Notes: generated by a model not told the origin, from the sequence alone. 64,000 nt of DNA from Pseudomonadota bacterium (GCA_023423895.1 JAFAER010000218.1:1-64000), one strand, 5' to 3'; positions 16,219 to 24,710 are shown, counted from the stretch's first letter. Numbers and translations: made by a program.

Positions 16219-18098
16219 TGATCCTGTCGCGCATCTGGTACGTCATCCTGGCCATCCTGCTGGCCGCCGCGTACTACATCGTTGCGCTCGCTGTCGGTCA
16301 GTACAACCGCCGCAACCAGGCGGCGATGGAAGAGACGCTCAAGGCCGACAGCCAGGTCGTGAGCTGGGCGATGCAGGTCGACGCGCGCCGTCGGCTGGAC
16401 GTTCTCCTCCTCGCGGCGGTCGACCCCAGCATCGCGAAGGCGATCCGCGGAGCGAACGGCAAGGACGCCGTCCCCGCCGGCTCGAGGGACGAAGGCGCAA
16501 AGGCGCTCCGTGCGTTCAACGAGAAGCTGCCCGCCGACTACAAGAACGACGTCCTCTTCATCGTCGATCGCGAGGGGCGCCTCGTGGGGCAGGTGGGCTA
16601 CGACGCCGTGAACGCCTTCGCCGAGTTCGAGCTCGGCGGCTATCCCGCCGTCTTCGATGCGCTCCACGGATTCCTCCGCGACGACACGTGGGTCTGGGGC
16701 GGAAAGATCGCGCGCGTCGTCACGCGTCCCGTCGAGGACGAGGTCGGGCAGCCGCCGATCGGCGCCGTGATCGCGCTGCGGTGGGTCGACAACGCGTTCG
16801 CCAAGGAGATCGGGAAGCGCACGCGCACGAACATCGCGTTCTTCGCGCTCGGCCAGCGCGTCGCCTCCGCCGCGACGACCGACGGCTTCGACGAAGCTTC
16901 GCTCGAGGCGCTCGGCAGCGACCTCAAGCCCGTCAGCGAGGACAAAGGCTTCATGGAGAACGGCCGCACCGACGTGCGTCCGCTCGGCAACGACAAGGGC
17001 GGCGTCCTCTTCGTGCGCCTTCCGGGCGACGCGTGGGAGCTCGGGGGCGGCTTCGCCGTCGCGCGCCCGAAGGTGGCGATCAGCTCGCCGACCGGATTCC
17101 TCTCGGGCGCGGACGACACCGACAAGAAGAACGTGAAGCTCTGGATCGTCGCCGTCGTCGCTCTCGCGGCTTCGCTCTTCGGCTTCCTGTTCTCGTTCCT
17201 CGAGCACTCGATGCCGCTGCGCGAGATGAAGCGGCAGGCCGAGAAGCTGAAGAACGGGCAGATCGACACGTTCATGCTCCCGCGCTTCCGTGGCGGCTAT
17301 CGCCCGATCGCGAGCGACATCAACGCCGGCATCCAGCGCGTCATCGAGAAGGGCGGCGGCACCGCGCGCAAACCGGCCGATCTCGAGTCGATCCTCGGAC
17401 CCGTGCCCGCGCAGCCGAACATGAGCGCGTTCTCGTTCCCGCTGTCGGATCCGTCGGCGCCACCGCAGCCGGTCCCGTCGGCTCCCGGCAGCTTCGCGGG
17501 CCCGGCGCCGTCGGCTCCGAACGCGACCGGTGCAAACGCGCGGTTCCCCGGCGGCCCAGGCCAGCCGCCACCTCCAGGCTCCCGTCCCGGGCTGCCGCCG
17601 CCCGTGAACGCGACCCCGTCGCAGCCTGGCTTCGCGCAGTCGGATCGAACGATGGCGATGCCCGGGGCTCCTCCGCCCACCGGCGGGTATCCTGGCGCGC
17701 CGCCGCCGCCGATGGCGGCTCCGCCTGTTCCCGCCGCGAAGCTCGGCCCCCCGCCGCCGTTCCCGAGCAGCGCGACGGGCGCCAACAAGAAGCTCGGCAA
17801 AGACGAGGACGAGCAGACGATGGTCGCTCAGCCTTCTGCCGATCTGATCAGCGCGGCGAGCGGCGCGAACCCCGCGCTCGATCCGGCCGCGGAATGGCCG
17901 CAGGTCTACGAGGAGTTCATCCGGACCAAGCGTGAGTGCGGCGAGCCGACCGACGGGCTGACGTTCGAGAAGTTCCAGCAGACGCTCAAGAAGAACCGCG
18001 ATGCCCTCATGCAGCGGCATGGCTGCAAGCGCGTGAAGTTCTCGGTCTACGTGAAGGAAGGCCGCGCGTCGCTCAAGGCCACCCCCGTCCGCGAGTAG
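16215..18098 (+). CDS. MXAN_5187-like membrane protein with sensor-type ectodomain
   Basis: 627 residues. A first membrane helix (about 7-27), a periplasmic region of about 280 residues with Cache-like strands (VLFIVDREGRLVGQVGYDAV, IGAVIALRWVDNAFAKEIG), a second helix (LWIVAVVALAASLFGFLFSF, about 310-330) and a HAMP-like linker (MKRQAEKLKNGQIDTFMLPR). Residues 400-530 are Pro/Gly/Ala-rich and disordered. The last 80 residues (YEEFIRTKRECGEPTDGLTF, KKNRDALMQRHGCKRVKFSV) match the C-terminal domain that in my recollection defines MXAN_5187-type myxobacterial proteins. There is no kinase or methyl-accepting domain, so the output is unknown. Confidence 0.8.
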   Translation: MMILSRIWYVILAILLAAAYYIVALAVGQYNRRNQAAMEETLKADSQVVSWAMQVDARRRLDVLLLAAVDPSIAKAIRGANGKDAVPAGSRDEGAKALRAFNEKLPADYKNDVLFIVDREGRLVGQVGYDAVNAFAEFELGGYPAVFDALHGFLRDDTWVWGGKIARVVTRPVEDEVGQPPIGAVIALRWVDNAFAKEIGKRTRTNIAFFALGQRVASAATTDGFDEASLEALGSDLKPVSEDKGFMENGRTDVRPLGNDKGGVLFVRLPGDAWELGGGFAVARPKVAISSPTGFLSGADDTDKKNVKLWIVAVVALAASLFGFLFSFLEHSMPLREMKRQAEKLKNGQIDTFMLPRFRGGYRPIASDINAGIQRVIEKGGGTARKPADLESILGPVPAQPNMSAFSFPLSDPSAPPQPVPSAPGSFAGPAPSAPNATGANARFPGGPGQPPPPGSRPGLPPPVNATPSQPGFAQSDRTMAMPGAPPPTGGYPGAPPPPMAAPPVPAAKLGPPPPFPSSATGANKKLGKDEDEQTMVAQPSADLISAASGANPALDPAAEWPQVYEEFIRTKRECGEPTDGLTFEKFQQTLKKNRDALMQRHGCKRVKFSVYVKEGRASLKATPVRE

Positions 18099-18252
18099 CT
18101 CGCTCCCACCCACTGCGCCACCCGACGACCTAGCCGGGTGCGCGGGCGCGGCGCGGGGCCCCGAGGGGCGTTCTCGCCTCAGTAGGGCCACCCGCGCCGT
18201 TCGCGATTTCGCAGTTCATCCCGCCGGTACCCGTGTTGCATCGCGGCAGGGA

Positions 18253-19098
18253 ATGGATGCGTTCACGCTTCACCTCGAGCTTCGTAATGCCCTCTCGCTC
18301 TCGGACGAGCTCGGGCGGCACGAACATGCGATCGGCAACGACTCCCTGGCCGGGCAGCTCGCCGCGCTCCGGACGGCGCTCGGGGACCTCGAACGCGACG
18401 TGGGGCGCTCGCACGACAAGAGCGTCTCGCCGAGCCCGACGCTGATCGAGGGCCTCGAGCGAGGTGTGCAGGTGCTTCGTGACCGTCTCGAGGAGATCCC
18501 GGCGGCCTTGCGTCCGCGGCTCGGGCAGCTCCTCGCGTCCGTCGAGCGCGTGATCTTCGCAGAGCTCCGGCCGCGCTCGCCGATCCCTTCGAAGCCCCTT
18601 CTCGGCGTCCTCCCGCTGAAACGGCTCATCCCGCAGGACGTGCACTCCGTGATGGACTACCTCGTCTCCGCCGCCTACCTCGTGAGCGCGCGGCTCGCGA
18701 AGACGAGGCGAGCCCGCGCGGTGGGCCTCCTACTCGGCAGCAACGTGGGCGGCGTCTCGCTCCTCACCGACTATCGGCTGTCGGCGGCGAAGGTGATCCC
18801 GATCGAGGTCCACGAGGTGCTCGACCACGCATCGGGCGCCGGTGCGGCGGCCGCACCGTTCTTGCTCGGCTACGCCAAGAAAGACCGCATCGCCGCGACC
18901 ATCCAGATCGCAGCGGGGATCGGGACCATTCTCGCATCGCTCTTCACCGACTACCGCGCGGCGCGCGGCGTCGGACGGGCGATCCGCTCGCGCGGCGGTC
19001 CGTACGCCGGTCGCTACAAGAAGCAGCGTGTGCCGGAGGCCCAGCGGCCGCTGGAAGGGCTCTCGAGCCCCAGCTTCATCCCGCGGCTCGAGGTCTGA
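18253..19098 (+). CDS. Membrane protein with SPW-like helical pairs
   Basis: 281 residues; the start ATG lies close behind GGCAGGGA, and its exact position is uncertain. The first 115 residues are helical and soluble. From about 125, HSVMDYLVSAAYLVSARLA, LTDYRLSAAKVIPIEVHEVL, DHASGAGAAAAPFLLGYA and IGTILASLFTDYRAARGVG resemble the pattern of SPW-repeat integral membrane proteins (H-x-x-x-DY ... LTDY ... H-x-x-LD ... APFLLG). Three or four membrane helices are likely. The C-terminus is basic and polar. Function unknown; family match from pattern only. Confidence 0.7.
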   Translation: MDAFTLHLELRNALSLSDELGRHEHAIGNDSLAGQLAALRTALGDLERDVGRSHDKSVSPSPTLIEGLERGVQVLRDRLEEIPAALRPRLGQLLASVERVIFAELRPRSPIPSKPLLGVLPLKRLIPQDVHSVMDYLVSAAYLVSARLAKTRRARAVGLLLGSNVGGVSLLTDYRLSAAKVIPIEVHEVLDHASGAGAAAAPFLLGYAKKDRIAATIQIAAGIGTILASLFTDYRAARGVGRAIRSRGGPYAGRYKKQRVPEAQRPLEGLSSPSFIPRLEV

Positions 19099-19277
19099 GC
19101 GCGGAGGAGGGCTGGACGGCGAGACGGCGAGACGGCGAGAAGACGAGGCCCGCGCGGGGAGGCCGGCGCCCATCCCCAGCACGGCGAAGCACCGCGGCGC
19201 AGGCTCCGAAACGCGCGCCCAGGCCATGCTCGACGCTCGACGCGGAGGCGGGCCCGAGGATCAAGCCCAGCTTTGAA

Positions 19278-19307
19278 TTGTACGGCGGTCGCTGCTCGGT
19301 TTAGCGT
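19278..19307 (+). promoter_or_regulatory. Promoter of the outer-membrane barrel gene
   Basis: TTGTAC at 19278-19283 and TAGCGT at 19302-19307 with 18 bases between; the latter ends six bases before the GTG at 19314. Leaderless layout. Confidence 0.5.
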
Positions 19308-19313
19308 GACCCG

Positions 19314-20990
19314 GTGCTTCGCCGGACTCGCCATGCGTCAATCTCTGTCGCCGCGATCGTCGTCGCGGCGGCCTTCTGCTCCCCTCGTGAGGCCGCGGCC
19401 TCCAACGTGATCGAGGTCCCGGACAACGGCTCCGAGCAGATGGCGCGAGGCGGCGCCTGGGTCGCCCGCGCGAGCGATCCGCTCGCGACGGTGTTCAACC
19501 CGGCAGGTCTCGCCGGTCAGCCGTCGCGGGTGACGATCCAGAGCAACATCAACTTCCACCACACCTGCTTCACGCGCGTGAAGGCGGCCTCGGACACGAG
19601 CGTCGATCTCCTCGCCGATCCCGCCACGGGCCGCTTCCCCCGCGTCTGCAGCGACATCGCGCCGGCACTCAACCCGCAGATCGGCGCGACGTTGCGCGTG
19701 ACCGACCGGCTCGGCATCGGCGCTGTGTTCATCGGTCCTTCGTCCGCGGGCGTGAAGGACTGGCCGGAGTTCGTCGAGGACGGCACGGGCACGCGGCGCG
19801 CGGCTCCCCAGCGCTACCTGCTCACGCGTCAGGACAGCATCATCGCGTTCCCGACCATCGGCGCCGGCTTCGAGGTGATCCCGAACCTGCGCCTCGGCCT
19901 CAGCTTCGGCTGGGGCTTCGCGAAGATCAAGCAGGCCGCCGCGACGGTCGCGCTCAACAACAGCGGGCTCACGCCGGACAACGACGTCCGCGCGAACCTC
20001 CAGGTCCGCGACTACTTCATCCCACGGATCAGCGCCGGCGGCCTCTGGAGCGTCACGCCGAACATCGACGTCGCGGGCTGGTACCAGTGGACCGACACGA
20101 TCCGCGCGGTCGGCGACGTCGGCACCGCGACCAGCTACTACACCGCCGCAAACGCCTCTCGTGGCGACGACAGTCGTGTCGGGTACGGCGACACCATCTT
20201 CAGCGACTGCGGCACGGGCCGGCCGCAGGACGAAGGCAAATGCGGGAGCGGCGACAACGCGAAGGTGAAGCTCGCCCTCCCGATGGAGGCGAAGGTCGGC
20301 TTTCGCTATCACCGGCCACGCGTCTCGATCGAGGAGGCGCAGATGCAGCCGTCCTCCGGAAAGACGTTCCGTCGAGACCCCCTCGCGAACGACCTCTTCG
20401 ACTTCGAGGTCGATCTCACGTGGGCGAACAACTCCGCCATCGACGCGCTCGAGGTCCGGTTCCCGAGCGACCCGACCGGGGCGGGACGCCTTCCGGTCGC
20501 CGGCATCAACTCGCAGATCCCGCCGAACGCCGATCAGCCGCGTCAGTACCGCGACGTGTTCGGCATTCGCGTCGGTGGCGACTACAACCTCGTGCCCGAC
20601 ACGTTCGCTCTCCGGGCCGGCGCCTACATCGAGACCGCCGCCGGAAGGGATCAGTTCCAGCACATCGACTTCGCGGCCTCGCAACGGATCGGCTTCGCGC
20701 TCGGCGGCACGTACCGCATACGGTTGAGCCAGGACCCGTCACGGACGGACGCCATCGAGATCATGGCCGGCTACGGGCACACGTTCTTCGCCGATCAGTC
20801 GCGAACCGATCGGAACGCGAGCGGCATCGGAGCCCTCGCCGGCACTCCTTGCCCGGGCGACGCTTCGGCCACCGGCCCGAACCGCTGCAGCGACGGGACA
20901 CAGCGCTACCGTACGAGCTGGCCCGTGAATCTCGGGACGATCACGAATGCGCTCAACGTGATCAACGTCGGCGTGGCGTATCGTTTTTAG
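19314..20990 (+). CDS. OmpP1/FadL-like outer-membrane protein
   Basis: 558 residues with a signal peptide (residues 1-29). The mature N-terminus has the family hallmark: EVPDNGSEQMARGGAWVARA, then DPLATVFNPAGLAG, the N-terminal hatch of FadL-type transporters of hydrophobic compounds. The body alternates amphipathic strands (IGAGFEVIPNLRLGLSFGWG, VTPNIDVAGWYQWTDTIRAV, RIGFALGGTYRIRLS) and ends with NALNVINVGVAYRF, an aromatic-terminated last strand as required for barrel insertion. Longer than E. coli FadL (446) through loops. The stop codon touches a heptad repeat tract. Confidence 0.88.
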   Translation: MLRRTRHASISVAAIVVAAAFCSPREAAASNVIEVPDNGSEQMARGGAWVARASDPLATVFNPAGLAGQPSRVTIQSNINFHHTCFTRVKAASDTSVDLLADPATGRFPRVCSDIAPALNPQIGATLRVTDRLGIGAVFIGPSSAGVKDWPEFVEDGTGTRRAAPQRYLLTRQDSIIAFPTIGAGFEVIPNLRLGLSFGWGFAKIKQAAATVALNNSGLTPDNDVRANLQVRDYFIPRISAGGLWSVTPNIDVAGWYQWTDTIRAVGDVGTATSYYTAANASRGDDSRVGYGDTIFSDCGTGRPQDEGKCGSGDNAKVKLALPMEAKVGFRYHRPRVSIEEAQMQPSSGKTFRRDPLANDLFDFEVDLTWANNSAIDALEVRFPSDPTGAGRLPVAGINSQIPPNADQPRQYRDVFGIRVGGDYNLVPDTFALRAGAYIETAAGRDQFQHIDFAASQRIGFALGGTYRIRLSQDPSRTDAIEIMAGYGHTFFADQSRTDRNASGIGALAGTPCPGDASATGPNRCSDGTQRYRTSWPVNLGTITNALNVINVGVAYRF

Positions 20991-21017
20991 GCTTCAGGCT
21001 TCAGGCTTCAGGCTTCA
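20989..21017. repeat. Heptad tandem repeat, cluster A
   Basis: Four or five copies of AGGCTTC begin at the stop codon of the barrel gene. Its complement reappears in cluster B 165 bases downstream, so the two clusters could pair. Confidence 0.9.
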
Positions 21018-21181
21018 GGCCTCAGCCAGACGCGAGAAGGGCGTGCCCGACGAGCCATGGCGCGTCGGTGGTGGTCACCCTCGCGCGTTGTCGGATACGC
21101 GCTGCGCGTTGTCGAACACGCGAACGGATCGTGCCGTCATCTGTTCGCCGGCGTCCGTCGGTCGTGGCCTTTTCTTCTCTC

Positions 21182-21258
21182 GCCTGAAGCCCGAAGCCTG
21201 AAGCCTGAGGCCTCAGCCTCCGGAGCCTGGAGCCTGGAGCCTGGAGCCTGGAGCCTGA
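21182..21258. repeat. Heptad tandem repeat, cluster B
   Basis: About ten copies of a 7-base unit, first AGCCTGA-type, then GGAGCCT-type, ending 36 bases before the thioredoxin reductase start. Part of a family of such tracts in this window (see clusters at 20989, 23869 and 62382). The 304-base interval 20991-21294 holds no gene that I can support. Confidence 0.9.
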
Positions 21259-21280
21259 TCCGCAGGCCTCCCTCCGGTGC

Positions 21281-21286
21281 TATGCT
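21281..21286 (+). promoter_or_regulatory. -10 element of trxB
   Basis: TATGCT ends eight bases before the ATG at 21295, with no ribosome site between. No -35 match, as the heptad tract lies upstream. Confidence 0.45.
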
Positions 21287-21294
21287 CGCAGCCC

Positions 21295-22254
21295 ATGAGT
21301 GAAGCGCCCCGTAAGGTCATCATCATCGGCTCCGGTCCTGCGGGCCACACCGCCGGCATCTACGCCGCTCGAGCGAATTTGAAGCCCCTCATGTTCGAAG
21401 GGCTCGCGCGCGGCGGCATCCCCGGCGGGCAGCTGATGATCACGAACGACGTCGAGAACTACCCCGGCTTCCCCGAGAAGATCGCGGGCCCGACGTTGAT
21501 GAAGCACTTCCGCGATCAGGGCGTTCACCAGGGCGTCGAGATCCGGACGGAGGACGTGAACAAGGTCGACTTCTCGAAGCGGCCGTTCACCGTCTGGGCG
21601 GGGGACGACGACAAGGAGTACAAGGCCGAGACGATCATCATCGCGACCGGCGCGCAGGCGAAGTGGCTCGGGATCCCGAGCGAGACCGCGCTCCAGGGCA
21701 AGGGCGTCAGCGCCTGCGCCGTGTGTGACGGCGCGTTCTTCCGCAAGCAGCCCGTCATGGTCATCGGCGGCGGCGACACCGCGATGGAAGAGGCGATGTA
21801 CCTGTCGGGCCTCTGCTCGAAGGTCACGCTCGTCCACCGCCGCGACGAGTTCCGCGCCAGCAAGGCGATGCAGGAGCGCGTCTTCAAGAACCCGAAGATC
21901 GAGATCCTCTACAACACCGAGGTCGACGAGATCCTCGACGTGTCGAAGGGCGAGGTCACGGGCGTCCGCGTGCGCAACAACAAGTCGAACGAGAAGATGG
22001 TCGTCGACGTGACGGGCTTCTTCGTCGCGATCGGTCACACGCCGAACAGCGATCTCTTCAAGGAGTTCCTCGAGCTCCACGACAACGGCTACATCAAGAC
22101 GAAGCCCGGCACGACGCAGACGTCGGTTTCGGGCGTCTTCGCCGCGGGCGACGTCCAGGACTTCGTCTATCGCCAGGCGGTCACTGCGGCGGGCTCGGGC
22201 TGCATGGCGGCGCTCGAGGCCGAGCGCTGGCTCGCCGCGAACTCCGCTCACTGA
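21295..22254 (+). CDS. trxB: Thioredoxin-disulfide reductase
   Basis: 319 residues, the normal length. It transfers electrons from NADPH through FAD and a redox-active disulfide to thioredoxin in the cytoplasm. Seen: FAD motif IIIGSGPAGHTAGIYAARAN (residues 7-26), GGQLMITNDVENYPGFPE, the active CAVC in GVSACAVCDGAFF (about 140), NADPH motif VIGGGDTAMEEAMYLSG with HRRDEFRASKAMQERV, and the closing FAAGDVQDFVYRQAVTAAGS. I place the start at 21295 because earlier in-frame codons lie in repeat DNA. A strong hairpin follows. No thioredoxin gene is adjacent. Confidence 0.97.
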   Translation: MSEAPRKVIIIGSGPAGHTAGIYAARANLKPLMFEGLARGGIPGGQLMITNDVENYPGFPEKIAGPTLMKHFRDQGVHQGVEIRTEDVNKVDFSKRPFTVWAGDDDKEYKAETIIIATGAQAKWLGIPSETALQGKGVSACAVCDGAFFRKQPVMVIGGGDTAMEEAMYLSGLCSKVTLVHRRDEFRASKAMQERVFKNPKIEILYNTEVDEILDVSKGEVTGVRVRNNKSNEKMVVDVTGFFVAIGHTPNSDLFKEFLELHDNGYIKTKPGTTQTSVSGVFAAGDVQDFVYRQAVTAAGSGCMAALEAERWLAANSAH

Positions 22255-22270
22255 AGCGGACGGCGCACTG

Positions 22271-22302
22271 CGTGGCTTCCGCACGGGGACGCGGAAGCCA
22301 CG
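22271..22302 (+). terminator. Perfect 12-bp hairpin after trxB
   Basis: CGTGGCTTCCGC and its exact complement GCGGAAGCCACG around an 8-base loop, 16 bases after the trxB stop. No T tract follows, so termination strength is uncertain; it may also protect the mRNA 3' end. Confidence 0.6.
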
Positions 22303-22344
22303 GCTGAGCAGCCGCGACCGAGCGAAGTGTAGACGTGCCGGTCC

Positions 22345-22363
22345 TCGGAGCGATACGCTCCGA
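22345..22363 (+). promoter_or_regulatory. Palindromic operator overlapping a -10 box
   Basis: TCGGAGCGATACGCTCCGA is a perfect 8-3-8 inverted repeat that ends two bases before the GTG at 22366. It contains TACGCT (22354-22359), the same hexamer as the lexA -10. A protein bound here would block the promoter. Confidence 0.5.
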
Positions 22364-22365
22364 CC

Positions 22366-22908
22366 GTGGCGAATGACTCGGCCTCGTCGGCCGTTCAGGA
22401 GCAGGTTGCTGCAAGCGTGGGTGCTGGGCGCGATTCCGCCCCGAGCGCCGAGCGCGAAGCGCAGCTCGCGAAGGTCCCGTTCTTCGACGGCCTGACGCCG
22501 GAGGCGCTCGCGATGATCGCCAACGTGACGAGGGAGGAGACGCATGCCTACGGCACGCGCCTCTTCCAGTACGGCGATCCCGGCGACAAGCTCTACATCA
22601 TCCTCGAAGGCAAGGTCCGCATCTCGCGCGAGGTCGGCGGGATGGGTGAGGAGGCCCTCGCGGTCCTCGGGCCCGGCGAGGTCTTCGGCGAGATGGCGCT
22701 CCTCGACGAGTCGCCGCGGTCCGCAGGCGCGCTTGCGCACGAGCGATGCCGCCTCCTCGTCATCACGAAGGACGCCTTCGACGATCTCCTCTTCTTGCAC
22801 AAGGATCTCGCCTACGAGGTCCTCTGGAGCTGCGTGCGCATGCTCGCCGCGAGGCTCCGCGAGACGAACGACAAGCTCACGTTCCTGTCGACGAGCGGAC
22901 GGTTCTGA
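22366..22908 (+). CDS. Single-domain cyclic nucleotide-binding protein
   Basis: 180 residues. A cNMP-binding beta-roll spans about 38-150: LTPEALAMIANVTREETHAY, FQYGDPGDKLYIILEGKVRI, and the phosphate-binding cassette FGEMALLDESPRSAGAL with the Glu and Arg that hold the ribose and phosphate of cAMP/cGMP. No helix-turn-helix or catalytic domain follows; the last 30 residues are a helix (SCVRMLAARLRETNDKL). It is therefore a ligand-binding module acting on other proteins or a sensor, not a Crp-type DNA-binding regulator. The first 30 residues are disordered. Confidence 0.9.
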   Translation: MANDSASSAVQEQVAASVGAGRDSAPSAEREAQLAKVPFFDGLTPEALAMIANVTREETHAYGTRLFQYGDPGDKLYIILEGKVRISREVGGMGEEALAVLGPGEVFGEMALLDESPRSAGALAHERCRLLVITKDAFDDLLFLHKDLAYEVLWSCVRMLAARLRETNDKLTFLSTSGRF

Positions 22909-22959
22909 CCGTCCCCGGACACGACGACACCTTCATCTCCAACGCAACGAACCTTCGCC

Positions 22960-23769
22960 ATGACTCGACGCGCTGGGCTGCTGTCTTCTTTCATGACGAG
23001 GCTTCGCCTCGTTGCTGCTTCTCCTCTCGTCGCGCATCTCGTCGCGCAGGACCGTCCGCGTGCGCGGAGCCGCGAAGCGGTGTTGCTGCTCGGCGGAGCC
23101 ATCGCCGTCGTGGCGATCGCTGCATGTGGCCCGGCCGACGGCGGAGCGCGCCCGAGCCCCCAGGCGCCGTCCACTCCCGCGACCGCTCCCACCGCAGCGA
23201 CCGCAGCGACCGATGGGACCTCGAACGCTCCGCCGGGGCCGGCCAGCTCCGCGGGTCCGTCGACCCCGACGCCTCCCGGCACGACCGCGACGACGCCCGA
23301 GCCGCCGCCGTCGTTCCACGGCCCCATGAAGTCGATCGCGCCGTCGGCGATGGAGGCGAAGCTCCGTGACATCGGCCTCGATCCTGCGGCGCTTCCTCCG
23401 CTGAACAAGCTCGACGCGACCGCGCTCCGCGGCGTGATGAACACCTTCACGAAGGCGCTCGGCGTTCAGTGCAGCCACTGCCACGAGAAGGACTTCAAGG
23501 CTCCGACGGAGAAGAAGAAGATCGCCACGCACATGTGGAACGACTTCACCCGCTCCCTCGCGCTAGAAGGCGGCGGTGCCCTCTATTGCGACAGCTGCCA
23601 CGGCGGTCGGGCCGAGCTGCTCGATCGCCGCGACCTCGGCGCGCTCGGCGCGTGGATGCAGGACAACTACGTCGACAAGATGAAGCGCGCCGACAAGAAG
23701 GACCACGGCTGCGACACTTGTCACGGCGATCCCTTCGAGGGGAAGGTCCTGACCAAGCTCTGGAAGTAG
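22960..23769 (+). CDS. Triheme c-type cytochrome lipoprotein
   Basis: 269 residues. The export signal is internal to a long N-terminus: AVLLLGGAIAVVAIAACG gives a hydrophobic helix and a plausible lipobox ending at Cys near residue 52, so a later start codon may be used. A Pro/Thr/Ala linker follows (to about 120). The C-terminal domain has three CXXCH heme sites: CSHCH (about 168), CDSCH (about 210) and CDTCH (about 249), with nearby His and Met candidates for axial ligands. It should carry electrons in the periplasm or at the outer membrane. Partner unknown. Confidence 0.88.
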   Translation: MTRRAGLLSSFMTRLRLVAASPLVAHLVAQDRPRARSREAVLLLGGAIAVVAIAACGPADGGARPSPQAPSTPATAPTAATAATDGTSNAPPGPASSAGPSTPTPPGTTATTPEPPPSFHGPMKSIAPSAMEAKLRDIGLDPAALPPLNKLDATALRGVMNTFTKALGVQCSHCHEKDFKAPTEKKKIATHMWNDFTRSLALEGGGALYCDSCHGGRAELLDRRDLGALGAWMQDNYVDKMKRADKKDHGCDTCHGDPFEGKVLTKLWK

Positions 23770-23868
23770 TCCTCTCGACCGCGCGTGCTCGACCTGGCCC
23801 CTCGCTCCCGCGGCGCTCGACCTAGCGCCCCGAGGCTGAAGCGCATCGACGGAGCCGCGATCCCCCTC

Positions 23869-23902
23869 GAGCCCGGAGCCCGGAGCCTGGAGCCTGGAGC
23901 CT
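23869..23902. repeat. Heptad tandem repeat, cluster C
   Basis: Four to five copies of GAGCCCG/GAGCCTG between the cytochrome and lexA. Same unit family as clusters A, B and D. Confidence 0.88.
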
Positions 23903-23987
23903 GCCTCTTCCCCATGTTGAAAACCCGTGGAGAGCGCGCGCCTAAAGGCCTGAAATGCGGTCACAAAAGCGGATCGTAGCCGCTTCC

Positions 23988-24020
23988 TTGACCTGGATAC
24001 GCGTGTTCAGTACGCTGAAC
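23988..24020 (+). promoter_or_regulatory. lexA promoter with overlapping LexA operator
   Basis: TTGACC (23988-23993) and TACGCT (24011-24016) are spaced by exactly 17 bases, the best promoter in the window. The inverted repeat GTTCAGTACGCTGAAC (24005-24020; 6-4-6) covers the -10 and ends three bases before the GTG of lexA. Expected transcription start is at or within a few bases of the start codon. The position is ideal for autorepression by LexA. Confidence 0.8.
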
Positions 24021-24023
24021 AAC

Positions 24024-24710
24024 GTGCAAGGACTCACCCAACGTCAACAGATGGTGCTCGACTTCATCCGCCAGTCGATTGCCGATCGCGGTTACCCGCC
24101 GACGTTGCGGGAGATCGGCGCGCGGATGGGGATCCGTTCGACGAACGGCGTCAACGATCACCTGCGTGCGCTCGAACGAAAGGGCTACCTCACGCGCGAG
24201 GACATGAAGTCGCGCGCGCTTCGCCCCACCGCACACGCGAACAGTAATGCGGACCCTGCCGAAGCGTCGAACGGCAGCGCTGCTGCGAGCAGCCTGCCTC
24301 CGCTCGGTGACGACGAGGACGTGATCGACGTCCAGGTCCTCGGCCGCGTCGCCGCAGGCCTCCCGCTGTTCGCCGAAGAACACGTCATCGACACGGTGCG
24401 GGTCGACCGTGGCCTGCTCAAGGGCGGCCGCGAGGTGTTCGGTCTCCGCGTGCACGGTGACTCGATGATCGAGGCCGGCATCCTGAACGGCGACTACATC
24501 TTCGTCCGCAAGCAGCTCACGGCGAACCGCGGCGACATCGTCGTCGCGCTCATCGGCGACGAGGCGACGGTCAAGTACTACTACCCCGAGAAGGACTACG
24601 TTCGCTTCCAGCCGGCGAACAAGGCGATGGCGCCGATCCTCGTCCGGGCCGTCGACTTCAAGCCGACGATGCTCCTCGGCGTCGTGGTCGGCGTCTTCCG
24701 CCGTCTCTGA
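24024..24710 (+). CDS. lexA: LexA repressor, SOS response
   Basis: 228 residues. N-terminal winged helix (1-65): GLTQRQQMVLDFIRQSIADR, PPTLREIGARMGIRSTNGVN, LERKGYLTRE. A linker of about 35 residues, then the S24 self-cleaving domain: Ala-Gly cleavage site in GRVAAGLPLF, catalytic Ser in RVHGDSMIEAGILNGD and Lys in DEATVKYYYPE. RecA filaments trigger cleavage and derepression of DNA-repair genes. I choose the GTG at 24024 because it gives the conserved N-terminus and follows the operator; the upstream ATG at 23955 would translate the operator itself. No recA or error-prone polymerase lies nearby. Confidence 0.96.
   Translation: MQGLTQRQQMVLDFIRQSIADRGYPPTLREIGARMGIRSTNGVNDHLRALERKGYLTREDMKSRALRPTAHANSNADPAEASNGSAAASSLPPLGDDEDVIDVQVLGRVAAGLPLFAEEHVIDTVRVDRGLLKGGREVFGLRVHGDSMIEAGILNGDYIFVRKQLTANRGDIVVALIGDEATVKYYYPEKDYVRFQPANKAMAPILVRAVDFKPTMLLGVVVGVFRRL

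Noticed and set aside
16092..18191. A 699-codon minus-strand open frame over the MXAN_5187-like gene.
   Set aside because: Antisense to a well-supported membrane protein and compositionally like other shadows.
21280..22800. A 506-codon minus-strand frame opposite trxB and the cyclic-nucleotide-binding gene.
   Set aside because: It crosses two confident genes in antisense.
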